Source: Synechococcus elongatus PCC 11801 (GTDB lineage Bacteria; Cyanobacteriota; Cyanobacteriia; Synechococcales; Synechococcaceae). Taken from it: DNA of 64,000 nucleotides. Each line of letters opens with the position of its first letter. Positions within the stretch are counted from its first letter, which is position 1. The stretch lies in assembly GCF_003846445.2 (NCBI RefSeq), contig NZ_CP030139.2:186001-250000 (forward strand), given 5' to 3'. Position numbers and translations under genes: made by a program. A model generated the notes under the pieces. The model ran no database searches. It was not told the origin of the DNA and saw only the letters and a program-made list of their open reading frames with translations. This document shows, one piece after another, positions 1 through 9,288 of this stretch.

Positions 1-1327
1 GCTCGATACTGCGCAGGAGATCGACGGTCTCCACCGTTTGATGAGCATGTTGCTGCACGAATCGATGGATGGAAGCCCAGAACAGTTCTTCGCCGAGTTC
101 CGTCCGCAGCAGGTGATAGACGCAAGCCCCCTTCTCGTAAAGGTGGCGATCGTAGAGTTCGATCGCTTCGCGGTAGACGTGGGTGACGATTGGGCGGCGG
201 TAGCGATTGCGGTCTTCGTCGAGATAGCTACGTAGAGTCTGCAGACGGTAGTAAGCTGCCTCATCCGCGCCGTACTCATGGTCAATCCAGAGGCTTTCGG
301 AGTAGGTCGCCATCCCCTCCTTGATCCAGCCATGGGACCAGTGGCGAATCACCAGCAGGTCGCCGAACCATTGGTGTGCAAGTTCGTGGGCGACTAATGT
401 TTCCGAGCTGCGGTTATCGATCGCGGCCCGTTCATCCAGCAGGCAGCGATCGGTCAGGAGGGTGCAGGCGGTGTTTTCCATACCGCCGAAGATGAAGTCA
501 TCGACGCAGACTTGCGCGTACTGGACGAAGGGATAGCGATAGCCAAAAGTGCGGCTGAAGAACTCAACCATGCGCGGCGTTTTGCCCATGGTGCGCAGGC
601 CCTGGTCTTCGCGACCTTTTTCGACGTAGTAGCGGATGGGAATGCCATCCCAGCTATCCTCAAGCTCTGCAAAGTCACCCACTGCTAACGTCATCAGGTA
701 GGTGGGATGCGGCTCCGACTGCCGCCAGTGAAACTGTTGCTGATTGCCTAAATCCGTAACCGCGATCGCCTCGCCATTTGAGATGGCACGGTAGGGCTTG
801 GGCAGCGTCACCTTGAGTTCGCTTGTTGCCAGTTGCCCCGGATAGTCGAAGCAGGGGAACCAATAGCGCGAGTCTTCATCCTCGCCCTGCGTCCAAACCT
901 GAACAGGCTTATTTGGATAGTCCTCATCCGGCTGGATGAAGTAGAGCCCGCGCTGCGGGCGATCGAGTCGGTAGTGAATCGTAATTTCTAGCGATCGCCC
1001 TGCTTTGGTGGCATTGGGCAAGTAAATGCGCAGGCGCTCTCCGTCATAGTCAAATCGCGCCGATCGTCGCCCGACATTCACTGCTTCAATCTGCTGTTGA
1101 ACCGCATCCAATTCCAGCAGCTCAATGCCATCGCGCACCGGCTTGAGGCGAATCTGACAGGTTCCTGCCACTTGCTGCTGTTGCAAATCCAGCGTCAAAT
1201 CCAGCGCAATATGCTCCACCTGACCTGGGCGATCGGGCACGTAGTGTGGCTTGGCTCCAGGCAATTCAAAACTGGGGCGATCGCTGCCATCAAAACCAAG
1301 CGAGAAAAAGCGGTGATGCTGGGGCAT
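1..1327 (-). CDS. pepN: M1-family zinc aminopeptidase (partial, C-terminus outside window)
   Basis: The minus-strand frame is open from the left edge to an ATG at 1327, giving about 442 N-terminal residues (MPQHHRFFSLGFDG...). The peptidase M1 signatures are present: a GGMEN exopeptidase motif, then HELAH followed 18 residues later by the zinc-ligand glutamate in KEG. These zinc enzymes remove N-terminal amino acids from peptides in the cytosol. The beta-sandwich N-terminal domain (residues about 1-190) precedes the catalytic domain. The C-terminal part lies beyond the window, so total length and exact subfamily cannot be judged. The family call is secure; the symbol pepN is by family only. 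Confidence 0.93.
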   Translation of the reverse strand, partial: MPQHHRFFSLGFDGSDRPSFELPGAKPHYVPDRPGQVEHIALDLTLDLQQQQVAGTCQIRLKPVRDGIELLELDAVQQQIEAVNVGRRSARFDYDGERLRIYLPNATKAGRSLEITIHYRLDRPQRGLYFIQPDEDYPNKPVQVWTQGEDEDSRYWFPCFDYPGQLATSELKVTLPKPYRAISNGEAIAVTDLGNQQQFHWRQSEPHPTYLMTLAVGDFAELEDSWDGIPIRYYVEKGREDQGLRTMGKTPRMVEFFSRTFGYRYPFVQYAQVCVDDFIFGGMENTACTLLTDRCLLDERAAIDNRSSETLVAHELAHQWFGDLLVIRHWSHGWIKEGMATYSESLWIDHEYGADEAAYYRLQTLRSYLDEDRNRYRRPIVTHVYREAIELYDRHLYEKGACVYHLLRTELGEELFWASIHRFVQQHAHQTVETVDLLRSIE

Positions 1328-1418
1328 AGGACAACTCTGGCAGGCTCGGATCTACTCTAGTTCAGGGCTTGCCTCGCTCCGTTAAACTCTCCTCAACGCA
1401 GTTCTGAACCAGCCCAGC

Positions 1419-1937
1419 ATGGCGATCGCACCTTGGATTTTTGCCTATGGCTCACTGATTTGGCGGCCTGACTTTGCATGGCAAGATCGCCAGCCAGCAG
1501 TATTACGCGGATGGAAGCGCCGCTTTTGGCAACTGTCTACGGATCATCGCGGCACACCCAGCCAGCCCGGACGAGTTGTGACCTTAGTTCCAGATGCACA
1601 GGCAGAATGCGTGGGAGTGGCATTTCAGCTTGCTGGTGATGTGGAAGCGACGCTGGCTGCTCTCGACTATCGCGAGAAGGATGGCTACGACCGGCAGAAA
1701 CTTGCAATCGAACTGCAAGACCAGCGGCAAGTCACGGCGATCGTCTATGTGGCACAAGCTCAAAATCCACGCTTTGCAGGCCCTACTCCTGTGCCCACGA
1801 TCGCTGATCAGGTACGCCGTAGTCACGGGCCTAGCGGCAGCAATACCGAGTATGTGCTCCGGCTCGACCAAGCTCTGACGGCTCTGGGCTGGGAGGATCC
1901 CCATGTCAGAGCGATCGCCTCACTCATTGCCGCCTGA
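1419..1937 (+). CDS. ChaC-like gamma-glutamylcyclotransferase
   Basis: This 172-residue protein starts with the ChaC hallmark YGSLIW (residues about 10-15), the glycine loop that binds the gamma-glutamyl group. The probable catalytic glutamate is in LDYREKDGY. ChaC enzymes cleave glutathione to 5-oxoproline and Cys-Gly in the cytosol. The length fits bacterial ChaC. It is divergent from the aminopeptidase gene, with about 90 bp between them. The substrate is inferred from the family; activity on other gamma-glutamyl compounds is possible. Confidence 0.88.
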   Translation: MAIAPWIFAYGSLIWRPDFAWQDRQPAVLRGWKRRFWQLSTDHRGTPSQPGRVVTLVPDAQAECVGVAFQLAGDVEATLAALDYREKDGYDRQKLAIELQDQRQVTAIVYVAQAQNPRFAGPTPVPTIADQVRRSHGPSGSNTEYVLRLDQALTALGWEDPHVRAIASLIAA

Positions 1938-1990
1938 GCGTCACGAAACCTGAAGCTCCCATCCATATCCTTCCTTCTGAGCGCGAGAGT

Positions 1991-2845
1991 TCAGCGCTCG
2001 TGATGCCAAACCTGGTAGAGGGTGACCCCGATGAGGGTAAGCAGTAGATAGCTCAAAATGCCGATGGTAACGGACGGGATCGCTAGGGATGGATCTTGAT
2101 GAGCCAGCAGCAATGCCAATCCCGGATTTCGCATTGCTGTGACCACAGCCACAGTGGTCTGATGCGTAGTGTCGCGACCGGCAAGGCGCTGCCCTAAGCC
2201 AAGGGAGAGAGCAATGAGGACCAGCATTGTGATTAAGGCCACGCCATTGCCGCGAAAGAACTGCCAAATCAAGGGCGAAACCTTGAGCAGAATCAGCAGA
2301 CTGAGAACAATGACCATCCCTTGGGCGATCGCCACCACCCACGGATGCAGGCGTGTTGCCGTGGTGGGTGATAGGGACTTCCACAGCATCCCCAACAGGA
2401 CTGGCAGCACTTGCACCCCTAAGACTTGAATCGCCACGGTTAAGGGTGAGAGGGTCCAAACGCTAGCACCAAAAGTCGCGGTGTAGGCGTAGACAAACAC
2501 GGGAACCGTGACGATCGCCGCGATCGCGGCACTCAGTTGAATCCGCACAGCGAGGAGATGATTGCCACCAGCTTTGGCTGCTCGGAGCTGAGCTAGGGGT
2601 GCACTGGGGCAGACCACCATTAACGCGATCGCTACTTTTGCGGGGGGTTCCAAGAACGGCACCGCCAACGCCAGCAGTCCCGCTCCGATGAGGGGCAAGA
2701 GCACACTAGTACCCAGGAGCGATCGCAAAACAAGCGCTCTTTGGGCTTGGAGTTGAATCAAGGCTTGAAAGGAGATTTGTGAGCCAAGGCTGATCATCAT
2801 GGCGACGATCGAAGCCATGATCAGCAATTGAATGATTAAATCCAT
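1991..2845 (-). CDS. bile acid:sodium symporter (BASS)-family membrane transporter
   Basis: A 284-residue, very hydrophobic protein with about nine predicted membrane segments. It resembles the SBF/BASS fold: an N-terminal LGSQISFQALIQ stretch, a VVCPSAPLAQLRAAKAGGN segment and a C-terminal TAMRNPGLALLLA segment, as in sodium-coupled organic anion carriers. In cyanobacteria this superfamily includes SbtA-unrelated carriers of pyruvate and other organic anions. The substrate cannot be read from sequence. It is convergent with the ChaC-like gene, 53 bp apart. Confidence 0.75.
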   Translation of the reverse strand: MDLIIQLLIMASIVAMMISLGSQISFQALIQLQAQRALVLRSLLGTSVLLPLIGAGLLALAVPFLEPPAKVAIALMVVCPSAPLAQLRAAKAGGNHLLAVRIQLSAAIAAIVTVPVFVYAYTATFGASVWTLSPLTVAIQVLGVQVLPVLLGMLWKSLSPTTATRLHPWVVAIAQGMVIVLSLLILLKVSPLIWQFFRGNGVALITMLVLIALSLGLGQRLAGRDTTHQTTVAVVTAMRNPGLALLLAHQDPSLAIPSVTIGILSYLLLTLIGVTLYQVWHHER

Positions 2846-3132
2846 GTCCTCACCTTGATGAGCGATCGCCCCCAGTCACCTCTTTATCTTGTCGGGGATT
2901 GATCGGTAGAACCCTCAGAGCTGTCAAAAGAGTTCGGTTTGGTCCCCCAATCCATCCCTGAAATCACGCTTTCCTTAGGTCTTGTTCTAAAAAATGCAGG
3001 GTCAGACTGAACTTGGAGAGCTGTAGCGATGGGCAGCCATCTGTTCATGGAGGTGAGGCACACACCGGTTGGACCGCGATCGCGACCGGTAAAACGAGCC
3101 GGTATTGACCTTGGGGATAGGGTTTCGGTCAC

Positions 3133-4656
3133 TTACTCTGGAGTGGCGAGCAGCCGAGCCGCAAAGCTATTGCGTCCATGGTCTTTGACATGACGCACGG
3201 CTTGATTCGCTACCCGGAACAATTGCTCAGGCGTGTGTTGGGGCTGTGGAATGACGGAGCCAATGCCGAAGCTGAGGGTTGGCAAGACGGGTAATTGAGT
3301 AGTGTCACTTTGAGCCAAACGCTCTTGCAGCTTCGTCACCACAGCGATCGCGCCGTCGGTATCCGTATTGGGCAAGAGCACCACAAACTCTTCACCGCCA
3401 AACCGAGCAATAAAGTCCTGCTGCTGACGGATGCCAGTCTTGAGCGTCTGAGCTACATGCTTGAGACAGCGATCGCCCTGCTCATAGCCAAAGCGATCGT
3501 TGACGGTTTTGAAGAGATCGATATCCGCCACAATCAACGACAGCCATTGCTGGTGCAACAGGGCGGTTTGCCACAGCTCCGCAAAGGTTTCATCAAAAGC
3601 GCGACGGTTAGGAATTTGGGTCAGCGGATCGGTATAGGCCAACTGATGCAGCTCAAGGTTGGCCGCTTGCACCGATCGATAGAGCTGAGCCTGCTCAATG
3701 GCTAACCCCAACTGCACTGCCACTGATTCCAGCAAATCGATCTCATCGCTGGTCCAAGCATGACGACTGCTGTAGTGCGCTAAGGCAATTAAGCCATTGG
3801 CACGATCTTGGACCGAGGTTCGCACCAACAGCAGTGATTGGGGCGACTGTACTGCGGGAGCCTTCTCTGCTGGGTACTGATCAAACGCGATCGCCTGATC
3901 CTGCTGCAGCGCTTTCTCAGCGAGAGTGTCTGGCAAGTGCCACTGAATAGGGTGATGAATGTGCTCAGGCCGGACGTAATGCGACATCGAGCAAAGGGCA
4001 ACTGCCTCTGTGCAAAGACTGATGGAGCAGTGATCGATTTCCAAAGTCTCTCCCAGTTCTTGAGCGGCTAATTGGCAAATCTGATCGAGATCGAGACTAC
4101 TGCGCACCAAATTACCCAGTCGTCGTTTGAAGCGAGCCAAAGTCCAGCGATGGTCTGCAAGATACAGGGCACGACGCAGCTCCAGCTCCCGAATCACTTG
4201 ATGGCTCAAGGTTCGTAGCGCCAGTTGTTGGAGATCCGTCAGATGACGGGGTCGGCGATCGATCACGCAGAGCGTCCCAAGGATCTGCTGGTCATCGGTG
4301 ACCAGAGGAGAACCCGCATAGAAGCGCACATAGGGTTCCTCAGTGACAAAGGGGTTATCGGCAAAGCGCGGATCGGCTTGGGCATCCTCCACGATGAAGA
4401 GGCTGTCTTGATGGATGGCATGGCCACAAAATGAGGTCGATCGCGGCCCTGACTCGGCCTCAATGCCCACTTTTGACTTAAACCACTGGCGATCGCTGTC
4501 CACCAAACTGATCAACGCGATCGGTACGTCACAAATGGCGGCAATCAGCTGGGTCAGCTCATCAAAATACTGCTCGGGCGGTGTATCCAGAATGCTGTAG
4601 CGATAGAGCGCGGCCAGCCGCTGCTCTTCAAAACGGGTGGGAATGCACTGCAGCAT
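3133..4656 (-). CDS. GAF-GAF-GGDEF protein, probable diguanylate cyclase
   Basis: 507 residues: GAF domain about 20-155, second GAF about 185-325, GGDEF domain about 345-500. The active-site loop reads RFGGEEF (near residue 419), the GGEEF form compatible with making c-di-GMP from two GTP. No signal peptide or membrane segment is visible, so the protein is probably soluble and cytosolic, with the GAF domains sensing a small ligand or chromophore. The inhibitory I-site (RxxD just before GGEEF) is not canonical: the spacing is RQQQD. The second GAF has CSMSHYV around a cysteine, but I see no clear bilin-binding signature. ATG start at 4656. Confidence 0.88.
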   Translation of the reverse strand: MLQCIPTRFEEQRLAALYRYSILDTPPEQYFDELTQLIAAICDVPIALISLVDSDRQWFKSKVGIEAESGPRSTSFCGHAIHQDSLFIVEDAQADPRFADNPFVTEEPYVRFYAGSPLVTDDQQILGTLCVIDRRPRHLTDLQQLALRTLSHQVIRELELRRALYLADHRWTLARFKRRLGNLVRSSLDLDQICQLAAQELGETLEIDHCSISLCTEAVALCSMSHYVRPEHIHHPIQWHLPDTLAEKALQQDQAIAFDQYPAEKAPAVQSPQSLLLVRTSVQDRANGLIALAHYSSRHAWTSDEIDLLESVAVQLGLAIEQAQLYRSVQAANLELHQLAYTDPLTQIPNRRAFDETFAELWQTALLHQQWLSLIVADIDLFKTVNDRFGYEQGDRCLKHVAQTLKTGIRQQQDFIARFGGEEFVVLLPNTDTDGAIAVVTKLQERLAQSDTTQLPVLPTLSFGIGSVIPQPQHTPEQLFRVANQAVRHVKDHGRNSFAARLLATPE

Positions 4657-4894
4657 GAGAGGTGCTCGCCGGTTGCCAAGGGCGGGAGGGCTTCATTCAG
4701 GCAAGACAGACACTCGGGGTGATCCGGCCGCCTCATTTCAACCCTGAATTGAGCCTAGTTTCACCATCATCCTAGCGACGGTCAGGAAAGACACTTGCCT
4801 CTCTAGTTACCGACAGTGCAATCCGTTTGTGACTAACCCTGCATCCTGCGCTGAAAGGCACGGTTTGCTGGAACCGTAGTGTCACGCAGGGAGA

Positions 4895-5401
4895 TTAGGG
4901 CAGGACTTCCAAGGTCGTCGCTAAACCCAGACTGCTGAGGGACTGTTGGAGCTGATCAGCCCGTTGGCGATCGCGAAAAATACCGGCTTGCATGCGACCC
5001 TGTCCATCGGCAAAGGCGTCGGGGACTAAGCTCGCCAAACTCTGTTGCTCAGCGCTGTTGCGCACTTGTACGAGTAGGCGATAGCGCGGACCCGATGGTG
5101 CATTCAAGCCCTGCGGGGGCGGGGGCGGGTCGCCGCTGGCAGGGTTAAACGAGCGATCGCTGAGGACGAAGCGCGGTACGCCCGGATCCTCCGGTCGACT
5201 TGTGGGGATTGGCATACTGGGCACCGCTAAGCGATCGCGGGATCCCTCAGGAACAACGAAAGGGGGCGCAGCCTCAAGCGGCTGGAGGGCACGGATCGGA
5301 GGCGGAGGTTGATCGAGCCAGGCCGCATTGGGTTGGGCCCAGCCTGGTGCTGCTGGCAGGCTGAGGAGGGCAAGGGAGAAGAGCCAACCTGGAATTCGCA
5401 T
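4895..5401 (-). CDS. secreted Pro-rich protein with SPOR-like C-terminus
   Basis: 168 residues from the ATG at 5401. A signal peptide (LFSLALLSLPAAPGWA) is followed by a proline-rich low-complexity middle (about 30-105). The C-terminal ~60 residues (RYRLLVQVRN... GRMQAGIFRDRQRADQL) look like a SPOR repeat fold: beta strand, helix, then a GxF-R-A--L strand/helix. SPOR domains bind denuded peptidoglycan glycans in the periplasm. This match is weak and by pattern only. It is transcribed away from psb28. Confidence 0.6.
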   Translation of the reverse strand: MRIPGWLFSLALLSLPAAPGWAQPNAAWLDQPPPPIRALQPLEAAPPFVVPEGSRDRLAVPSMPIPTSRPEDPGVPRFVLSDRSFNPASGDPPPPPQGLNAPSGPRYRLLVQVRNSAEQQSLASLVPDAFADGQGRMQAGIFRDRQRADQLQQSLSSLGLATTLEVLP

Positions 5402-5584
5402 CACTCAATCAACAGGGGCACTTTAAGCTACCGCATTCTGTAGACGTGACAAGCAGGCCGAGGTTTCATGTCGTAACAGACTGTCAGATCAGGTATGGCC
5501 AGATTCAGGTATGGCGCTCCTCTGCGGGGATCCTTGGGATCGGCCTTGTATGATGAAGGAACCGTTCTGACACCTCCGACTTCT

Positions 5585-5923
5585 ATGCCCGCTGCGATCC
5601 AATTCACGCGAGGAATTGACGAGCCCGTCGTTCCTGATGTCCGTCTGACGCGATCGCGCGATGGTCAAAGCGGCACCGCTACCTTTTACTTTGATGAACC
5701 GCAGGCCCTCGTTGGTGAGGTTCGCCAAGACATCACAGGGATGTATTTGCTGGATGATGAAGGCGAACTGGCAACGCGGGAAGTCAAAGCCAAGTTTATC
5801 AATGGTCAGCCGGCAGGTCTTGAAGCGGTCTATCTAATGCGCAGCCCTGACGAGTGGGATCGCTTCATGCGCTTTATGCAGCGCTACGCAGAAGCCAACG
5901 GTTTGGGCTTCACCCAAGCATAG
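5585..5923 (+). CDS. psb28: Photosystem II assembly protein Psb28
   Basis: The ATG at 5585 gives 112 residues ([12 protein letters not shown]...), the usual Psb28 length; the frame is open 30 codons further upstream but that stretch is not Psb28-like. Core family features are seen: IQFTRGIDE, the YFDEP strand and [22 protein letters not shown] and [19 protein letters not shown]. Psb28 binds PSII assembly intermediates (CP47/RC47) on the cytoplasmic side of the thylakoid and is absent from mature PSII. It is a single-gene unit with a strong terminator downstream. Confidence 0.95.
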   Translation: MPAAIQFTRGIDEPVVPDVRLTRSRDGQSGTATFYFDEPQALVGEVRQDITGMYLLDDEGELATREVKAKFINGQPAGLEAVYLMRSPDEWDRFMRFMQRYAEANGLGFTQA

Positions 5924-5939
5924 CCATCATCTGATGGCT
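5922..5939 (+). repeat. perfect 8-bp inverted repeat at psb28 stop codon
   Basis: AGCCATCA-TC-TGATGGCT overlaps the end of the psb28 stop codon. It has no T-run, so it is more likely a 3'-end stabilising hairpin than a terminator by itself. Confidence 0.5.
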
Positions 5940-5961
5940 GCCTTGCCCTGCTGATGAAACA

Positions 5962-6000
5962 ACGGGTGGATGATCACATGATCGTCCACCCGTGCTTTTT
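5962..6000 (+). terminator. Rho-independent terminator downstream of psb28
   Basis: ACGGGTGGA...TCCACCCGT forms a 9-bp GC-rich outer stem that extends inward (GATCA/TGATC), followed on the + strand by GCTTTTTG. It lies between psb28 and the convergent cysA and would end psb28 transcripts. The minus-strand side has no T-run. Confidence 0.8.
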
Positions 6001-6068
6001 GATTGAGTGTTTGTTCCTCGCGATCGCAGATCGACAAGCTCGTTGGGCGATCGCTTTTGATCTCAGTC

Positions 6069-7085
6069 CTAAATCGAGTAATTGAGCGGGAAAGATCGCG
6101 CCTGTTTAGGCCGCACAAAGACCTGTTGATCCGGCTCTAGTTGCAGATCCCGATAGCGATCGCGGGGAAGGTGGGCCACCAGCACCTGTCCATCCTGCAG
6201 ACGAACTTCGGCTTGGACCTCCCAGCCCAAGTGGACAATGCGATCAATCCGTGCAGGCACTGTCTCGGGAATCGGGTCGATCGCGATCTCAATATCGTGG
6301 GGTCGCAGGAAGACTTCGGGATGCGGTGTATCTAGGCCACCGGCTTGGAAGATATGGGAACTGTTGGGCAAGACGTTGACCGGCCCAATAAAGCTCATCA
6401 CAAACGGGGTGGCGGGGTTGTCGTAGATCTCGGCTGGCGATCCGACCTGCTCGACCTTGCCGTGGTTCATCACCACAATGCTATCGGCCACTTCCATCGC
6501 TTCTTCTTGGTCGTGGGTGACAAACACCGTCGTTACATGCACTTCGTCATGCAGCTTGCGCAGCCAGCTCCGCAGATCCTTACGAACCTTGGCATCCAAG
6601 GCACCAAACGGCTCATCCAAGAGCAACACTTGGGGCTGAACCGCCAAGGCTCGCGCCAAGGCCACCCGTTGCCGCTGCCCCCCCGACAACTGCGAGGGAT
6701 AGCGATCGCCCAACCCAGTCAGCTGCACCAGTTCCAACAATTCCTCGACTCGGGCGCGGACTTTCTCCTTGGACTGTTTGCGGAGTTCTAGGCCAAAGGC
6801 AATATTTTTGCGAACGGTCAAATGCTTAAACAGCGCGTAGTGCTGGAAAACAAAGCCAATCTGGCGATCGCGCACCGATTGATCGGTGGCATCACGCCCC
6901 GTTAGGAAAATGCGACCACTATCGGGCTGCTCTAAGCCGGCAATCAACCGCAGCAAGGTGGACTTTCCTGACCCCGATGGTCCCAGCAAGGCAACCAGGC
7001 TGCCGGTTTCCACCGTCAAATCCACATCCTTGACGGCTTGAAAGTTCCCAAACTGCTTATTGACCTGACTGACTTGGATACCCAC
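6069..7085 (-). CDS. cysA: Sulfate/thiosulfate ABC transporter ATP-binding protein CysA
   Basis: ABC ATPase with Walker [11 protein letters not shown]-loop FQHYALF, signature LSGGQRQR, Walker [12 protein letters not shown] and switch THDQEEA, then a C-terminal TOBE-like regulatory segment. It powers the CysT/CysW permeases that import sulfate or thiosulfate. I chose the GTG at 7085 (338 residues, [13 protein letters not shown]) because AAGGAT lies a few bases before it; a TTG at 7109 would add eight residues. It is divergent from sbpA over a shared 220-bp promoter region. It is the only ATPase in the two cys clusters, so it probably serves both. Confidence 0.95.
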   Translation of the reverse strand: MGIQVSQVNKQFGNFQAVKDVDLTVETGSLVALLGPSGSGKSTLLRLIAGLEQPDSGRIFLTGRDATDQSVRDRQIGFVFQHYALFKHLTVRKNIAFGLELRKQSKEKVRARVEELLELVQLTGLGDRYPSQLSGGQRQRVALARALAVQPQVLLLDEPFGALDAKVRKDLRSWLRKLHDEVHVTTVFVTHDQEEAMEVADSIVVMNHGKVEQVGSPAEIYDNPATPFVMSFIGPVNVLPNSSHIFQAGGLDTPHPEVFLRPHDIEIAIDPIPETVPARIDRIVHLGWEVQAEVRLQDGQVLVAHLPRDRYRDLQLEPDQQVFVRPKQARSFPLNYSI

Positions 7086-7128
7086 AGCTTTATCCTTCGG
7101 CACGCGCAACGCGGACTGGCAACGAGAA

Positions 7129-7239
7129 ATCTCCGGTTTCTACAAGGAAAATCAGGAGAATTTAGTTGCACTGTATGTCTGGCATGATACACTGCGCACA
7201 GTGAAAAATCTACGGTATCCCCGAAAAAATACCGGAGAT
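7129..7239. promoter_or_regulatory. divergent cysA-sbpA control region with nested inverted repeats
   Basis: Between the divergent genes I see: TGTAT-N10-ATACA (7172-7191), CACTG-N4-CAGTG (7190-7203) and CGGTAT-N10-ATACCG (7213-7234). A distant inverted pair also flanks the whole set: ATCTCCGGT (7129-7137) and ACCGGAGAT (7231-7239). The two N10 repeats share arm spacing, as expected for a dimeric regulator. Sulfur-limitation control through the Crp-family protein CysR encoded nearby is a reasonable guess; no site for it is known to me. Confidence 0.5.
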
Positions 7240-7305
7240 TGCTTCCTCAAATGTATTCTTGCTCCCTGTTTCGGCTGATTGCCAGCCCCATTTCTCTAAG
7301 AACCC

Positions 7306-8358
7306 ATGAAGACTGCTTGGACTCGCCGCTCCTTCCTCCAATCTGCTGCACTGGCGACAGCCACCGTGCTCACCATCGCAGCCTGCGGCGGCAACAATCA
7401 ATCCTCTTCGGGGGGTGGCAGCCAACCTGTGGAAGTCACGCTGGTTTCCTATGCAGTGACTCAAGCTGCCTACGAGCAAATCATTCCTAAGTTCGCTGCG
7501 CAGTGGAAAGAAAAAACGGGCCAGGAAGTACGCTTCAACCAGAGCTACGGCGGCTCTGGCTCTCAAACCCGTGCTGTGATTGATGGGCTCGAGGCTGACG
7601 TTGTTGCGCTGGCTTTGGAATCTGACATCAATCAGATCGAAAAGGCAGGGCTCATCAAGTCTGGCTGGCAGCAACGAGTTCCCAACAACGGAATCATCAC
7701 CAATTCCGTTGTGGCCTTGGTGACCCAAGAAGGTAATCCCAAGGGCATTAAAGACTGGTCTGATTTGATTAAGCCCGATGTGCGTATCGTGACAGCGAAT
7801 CCGAAAACGTCTGGTGGTGCTCGCTGGAATTTCCTCGGTGCTTGGGGCTCAGTGACCCAAACTGGTGGAACACCAGAGAAAGCGCTGGAATTCACGACAG
7901 CTCTTTATAAAAATGTGCCGATTTTGGCCAAAGATGCACGGGAATCGACTGACGTCTTCACTAAAGGCCAAGCCGACGTTTTGCTTAACTATGAAAACGA
8001 GCTGATTCTGGCTCAACAGAAAGGCCAGCAAGTCGATTACGCAATTCCATCGGTCAATATCAATATCGAGGGCCCGGTAGCTGTCGTCGATACCTATGTC
8101 GACAAACGTGGTACCCGCGAAGTCAGTGAAGCCTTTGTGCAGTTCCTGTTCACCCCCGAAGCCCAAGCCGAGTTTGCCAAGGTTGGTTTTCGTCCTGCTG
8201 TTCCTGAGGGTGTTGACCCTAAGCTACTGGAAGCATTTCCGAAGATTCAAACCTGGTTTACCGTCGCGGATTTGGGCGGTTGGGCCAAGGTTCAACCGGA
8301 GTTCTTTGGTGACGGCGGCATCTTTGACAAAGTGCAACAGGCGGTCGCAGGTCGCTAG
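7306..8358 (+). CDS. sbpA: Sulfate/thiosulfate-binding lipoprotein SbpA
   Basis: 350 residues. The N-terminus has a twin-arginine-like start (TRRSFLQ) followed by a lipobox (TIAAC at about 23-27), so export as a lipoprotein is likely. The mature part is a class II periplasmic binding protein with the sulfate-binding family patterns VTLVSYAVTQAAY, FNQSYGGSGSQTRAVIDG, NPKTSGGARWNFL and DVLLNYENE. It delivers sulfate or thiosulfate to CysT/CysW. First gene of the sbpA-cysT-orf81-cysR-cysW run. Confidence 0.94.
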   Translation: MKTAWTRRSFLQSAALATATVLTIAACGGNNQSSSGGGSQPVEVTLVSYAVTQAAYEQIIPKFAAQWKEKTGQEVRFNQSYGGSGSQTRAVIDGLEADVVALALESDINQIEKAGLIKSGWQQRVPNNGIITNSVVALVTQEGNPKGIKDWSDLIKPDVRIVTANPKTSGGARWNFLGAWGSVTQTGGTPEKALEFTTALYKNVPILAKDARESTDVFTKGQADVLLNYENELILAQQKGQQVDYAIPSVNINIEGPVAVVDTYVDKRGTREVSEAFVQFLFTPEAQAEFAKVGFRPAVPEGVDPKLLEAFPKIQTWFTVADLGGWAKVQPEFFGDGGIFDKVQQAVAGR

Positions 8359-8427
8359 GGTTTCGGCCCTGCTCCGATCGCTTGGCTAGCGCCGTACTAT
8401 TACTCTTCTGTTTGTTAGCGTCGCCTC

Positions 8428-9264
8428 ATGTCCCTGCGTCTTCCCTCTCTTTCTCTGGCTTGGCTGACTCGTCTGAGTTGGTCTTGGCGGTTTACGTGGG
8501 TGTATCTCACCCTGATTTTGTTCGTGCCGGTCATTGCCTTATTCCTCAAGGCAGCTTCCCTGCCGATCGGGAGAATTTGGGAATTGGCGACGCAGCCCAT
8601 TGCCCTTGCGGCCTACCAAGTGACCTTTGGTCTGTCTTTGGCTGCAGCAGCGCTGAATGGCGTGTTTGGGGTGATCATCGCTTGGGTTCTTACCCGCTAT
8701 GACTTCCCGGGTAAAAAGCTCTTCGATAGCTTTATCGATCTCCCTTTTGCCCTGCCGACGGCGGTGGCAGGCCTCACCCTAGCCACGGTCTACAGCAGTG
8801 AGGGCTGGATTGGGCAGTTCTTTGAACCCTTTGGCGTTCAAATTGCCTTCACGCGCTGGGGCGTTCTCTTGGCAATGGTCTTCATCTCCTTACCCTTTGT
8901 GGTGCGGACGGTGGAGCCCTTGCTGCTGGAATTGGAAGTCGAAGCAGAAGAGGCAGCGGCATCCCTGGGCGCCAGCCCTGCCCAAACCTTCTGGCGCGTC
9001 ATTCTGCCGCCGATCCTGCCCGGGGTCCTGGCTGGGGTTGCCCAAGGCTTCTCGCGCGCTGTCGGTGAGTTTGGATCGGTGGTCATTATTTCGGGCAACC
9101 TGCCGTTTGACGACTTGATTGCTCCAGTTCTCATTTTCGAACGGCTAGAACAGTACGACTACGCAGGTGCGACGGTGATTGGCTCTGTCCTGCTGCTGTT
9201 TTCACTCGTGATTTTGTTTGTGATTAATGCGCTCCAAAACTGGAGCAGCCGCTACAACGGCTAA
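8428..9264 (+). CDS. cysT: Sulfate ABC transporter permease CysT
   Basis: 278 residues with six predicted membrane helices. It has the inner-membrane permease EAA loop (EAEEAAASLGASPAQTFWRVILPPILPG) that docks to CysA. The GEFGSVVIISGN segment is typical of sulfate CysT/CysU proteins. It pairs with CysW as a heterodimer in the plasma membrane. It starts 69 bp after sbpA. Confidence 0.94.
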   Translation: MSLRLPSLSLAWLTRLSWSWRFTWVYLTLILFVPVIALFLKAASLPIGRIWELATQPIALAAYQVTFGLSLAAAALNGVFGVIIAWVLTRYDFPGKKLFDSFIDLPFALPTAVAGLTLATVYSSEGWIGQFFEPFGVQIAFTRWGVLLAMVFISLPFVVRTVEPLLLELEVEAEEAAASLGASPAQTFWRVILPPILPGVLAGVAQGFSRAVGEFGSVVIISGNLPFDDLIAPVLIFERLEQYDYAGATVIGSVLLLFSLVILFVINALQNWSSRYNG

Positions 9265-9288
9265 CCCAACCGTGCGGAGGGTCTCGCG

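Noticed and set aside
2884-3132. 82-codon minus-strand frame beginning with GTG next to the GGDEF gene
   Set aside because: No ribosome site, no recognisable motif, low-complexity Ser/Thr/Pro sequence; treated as intergenic.
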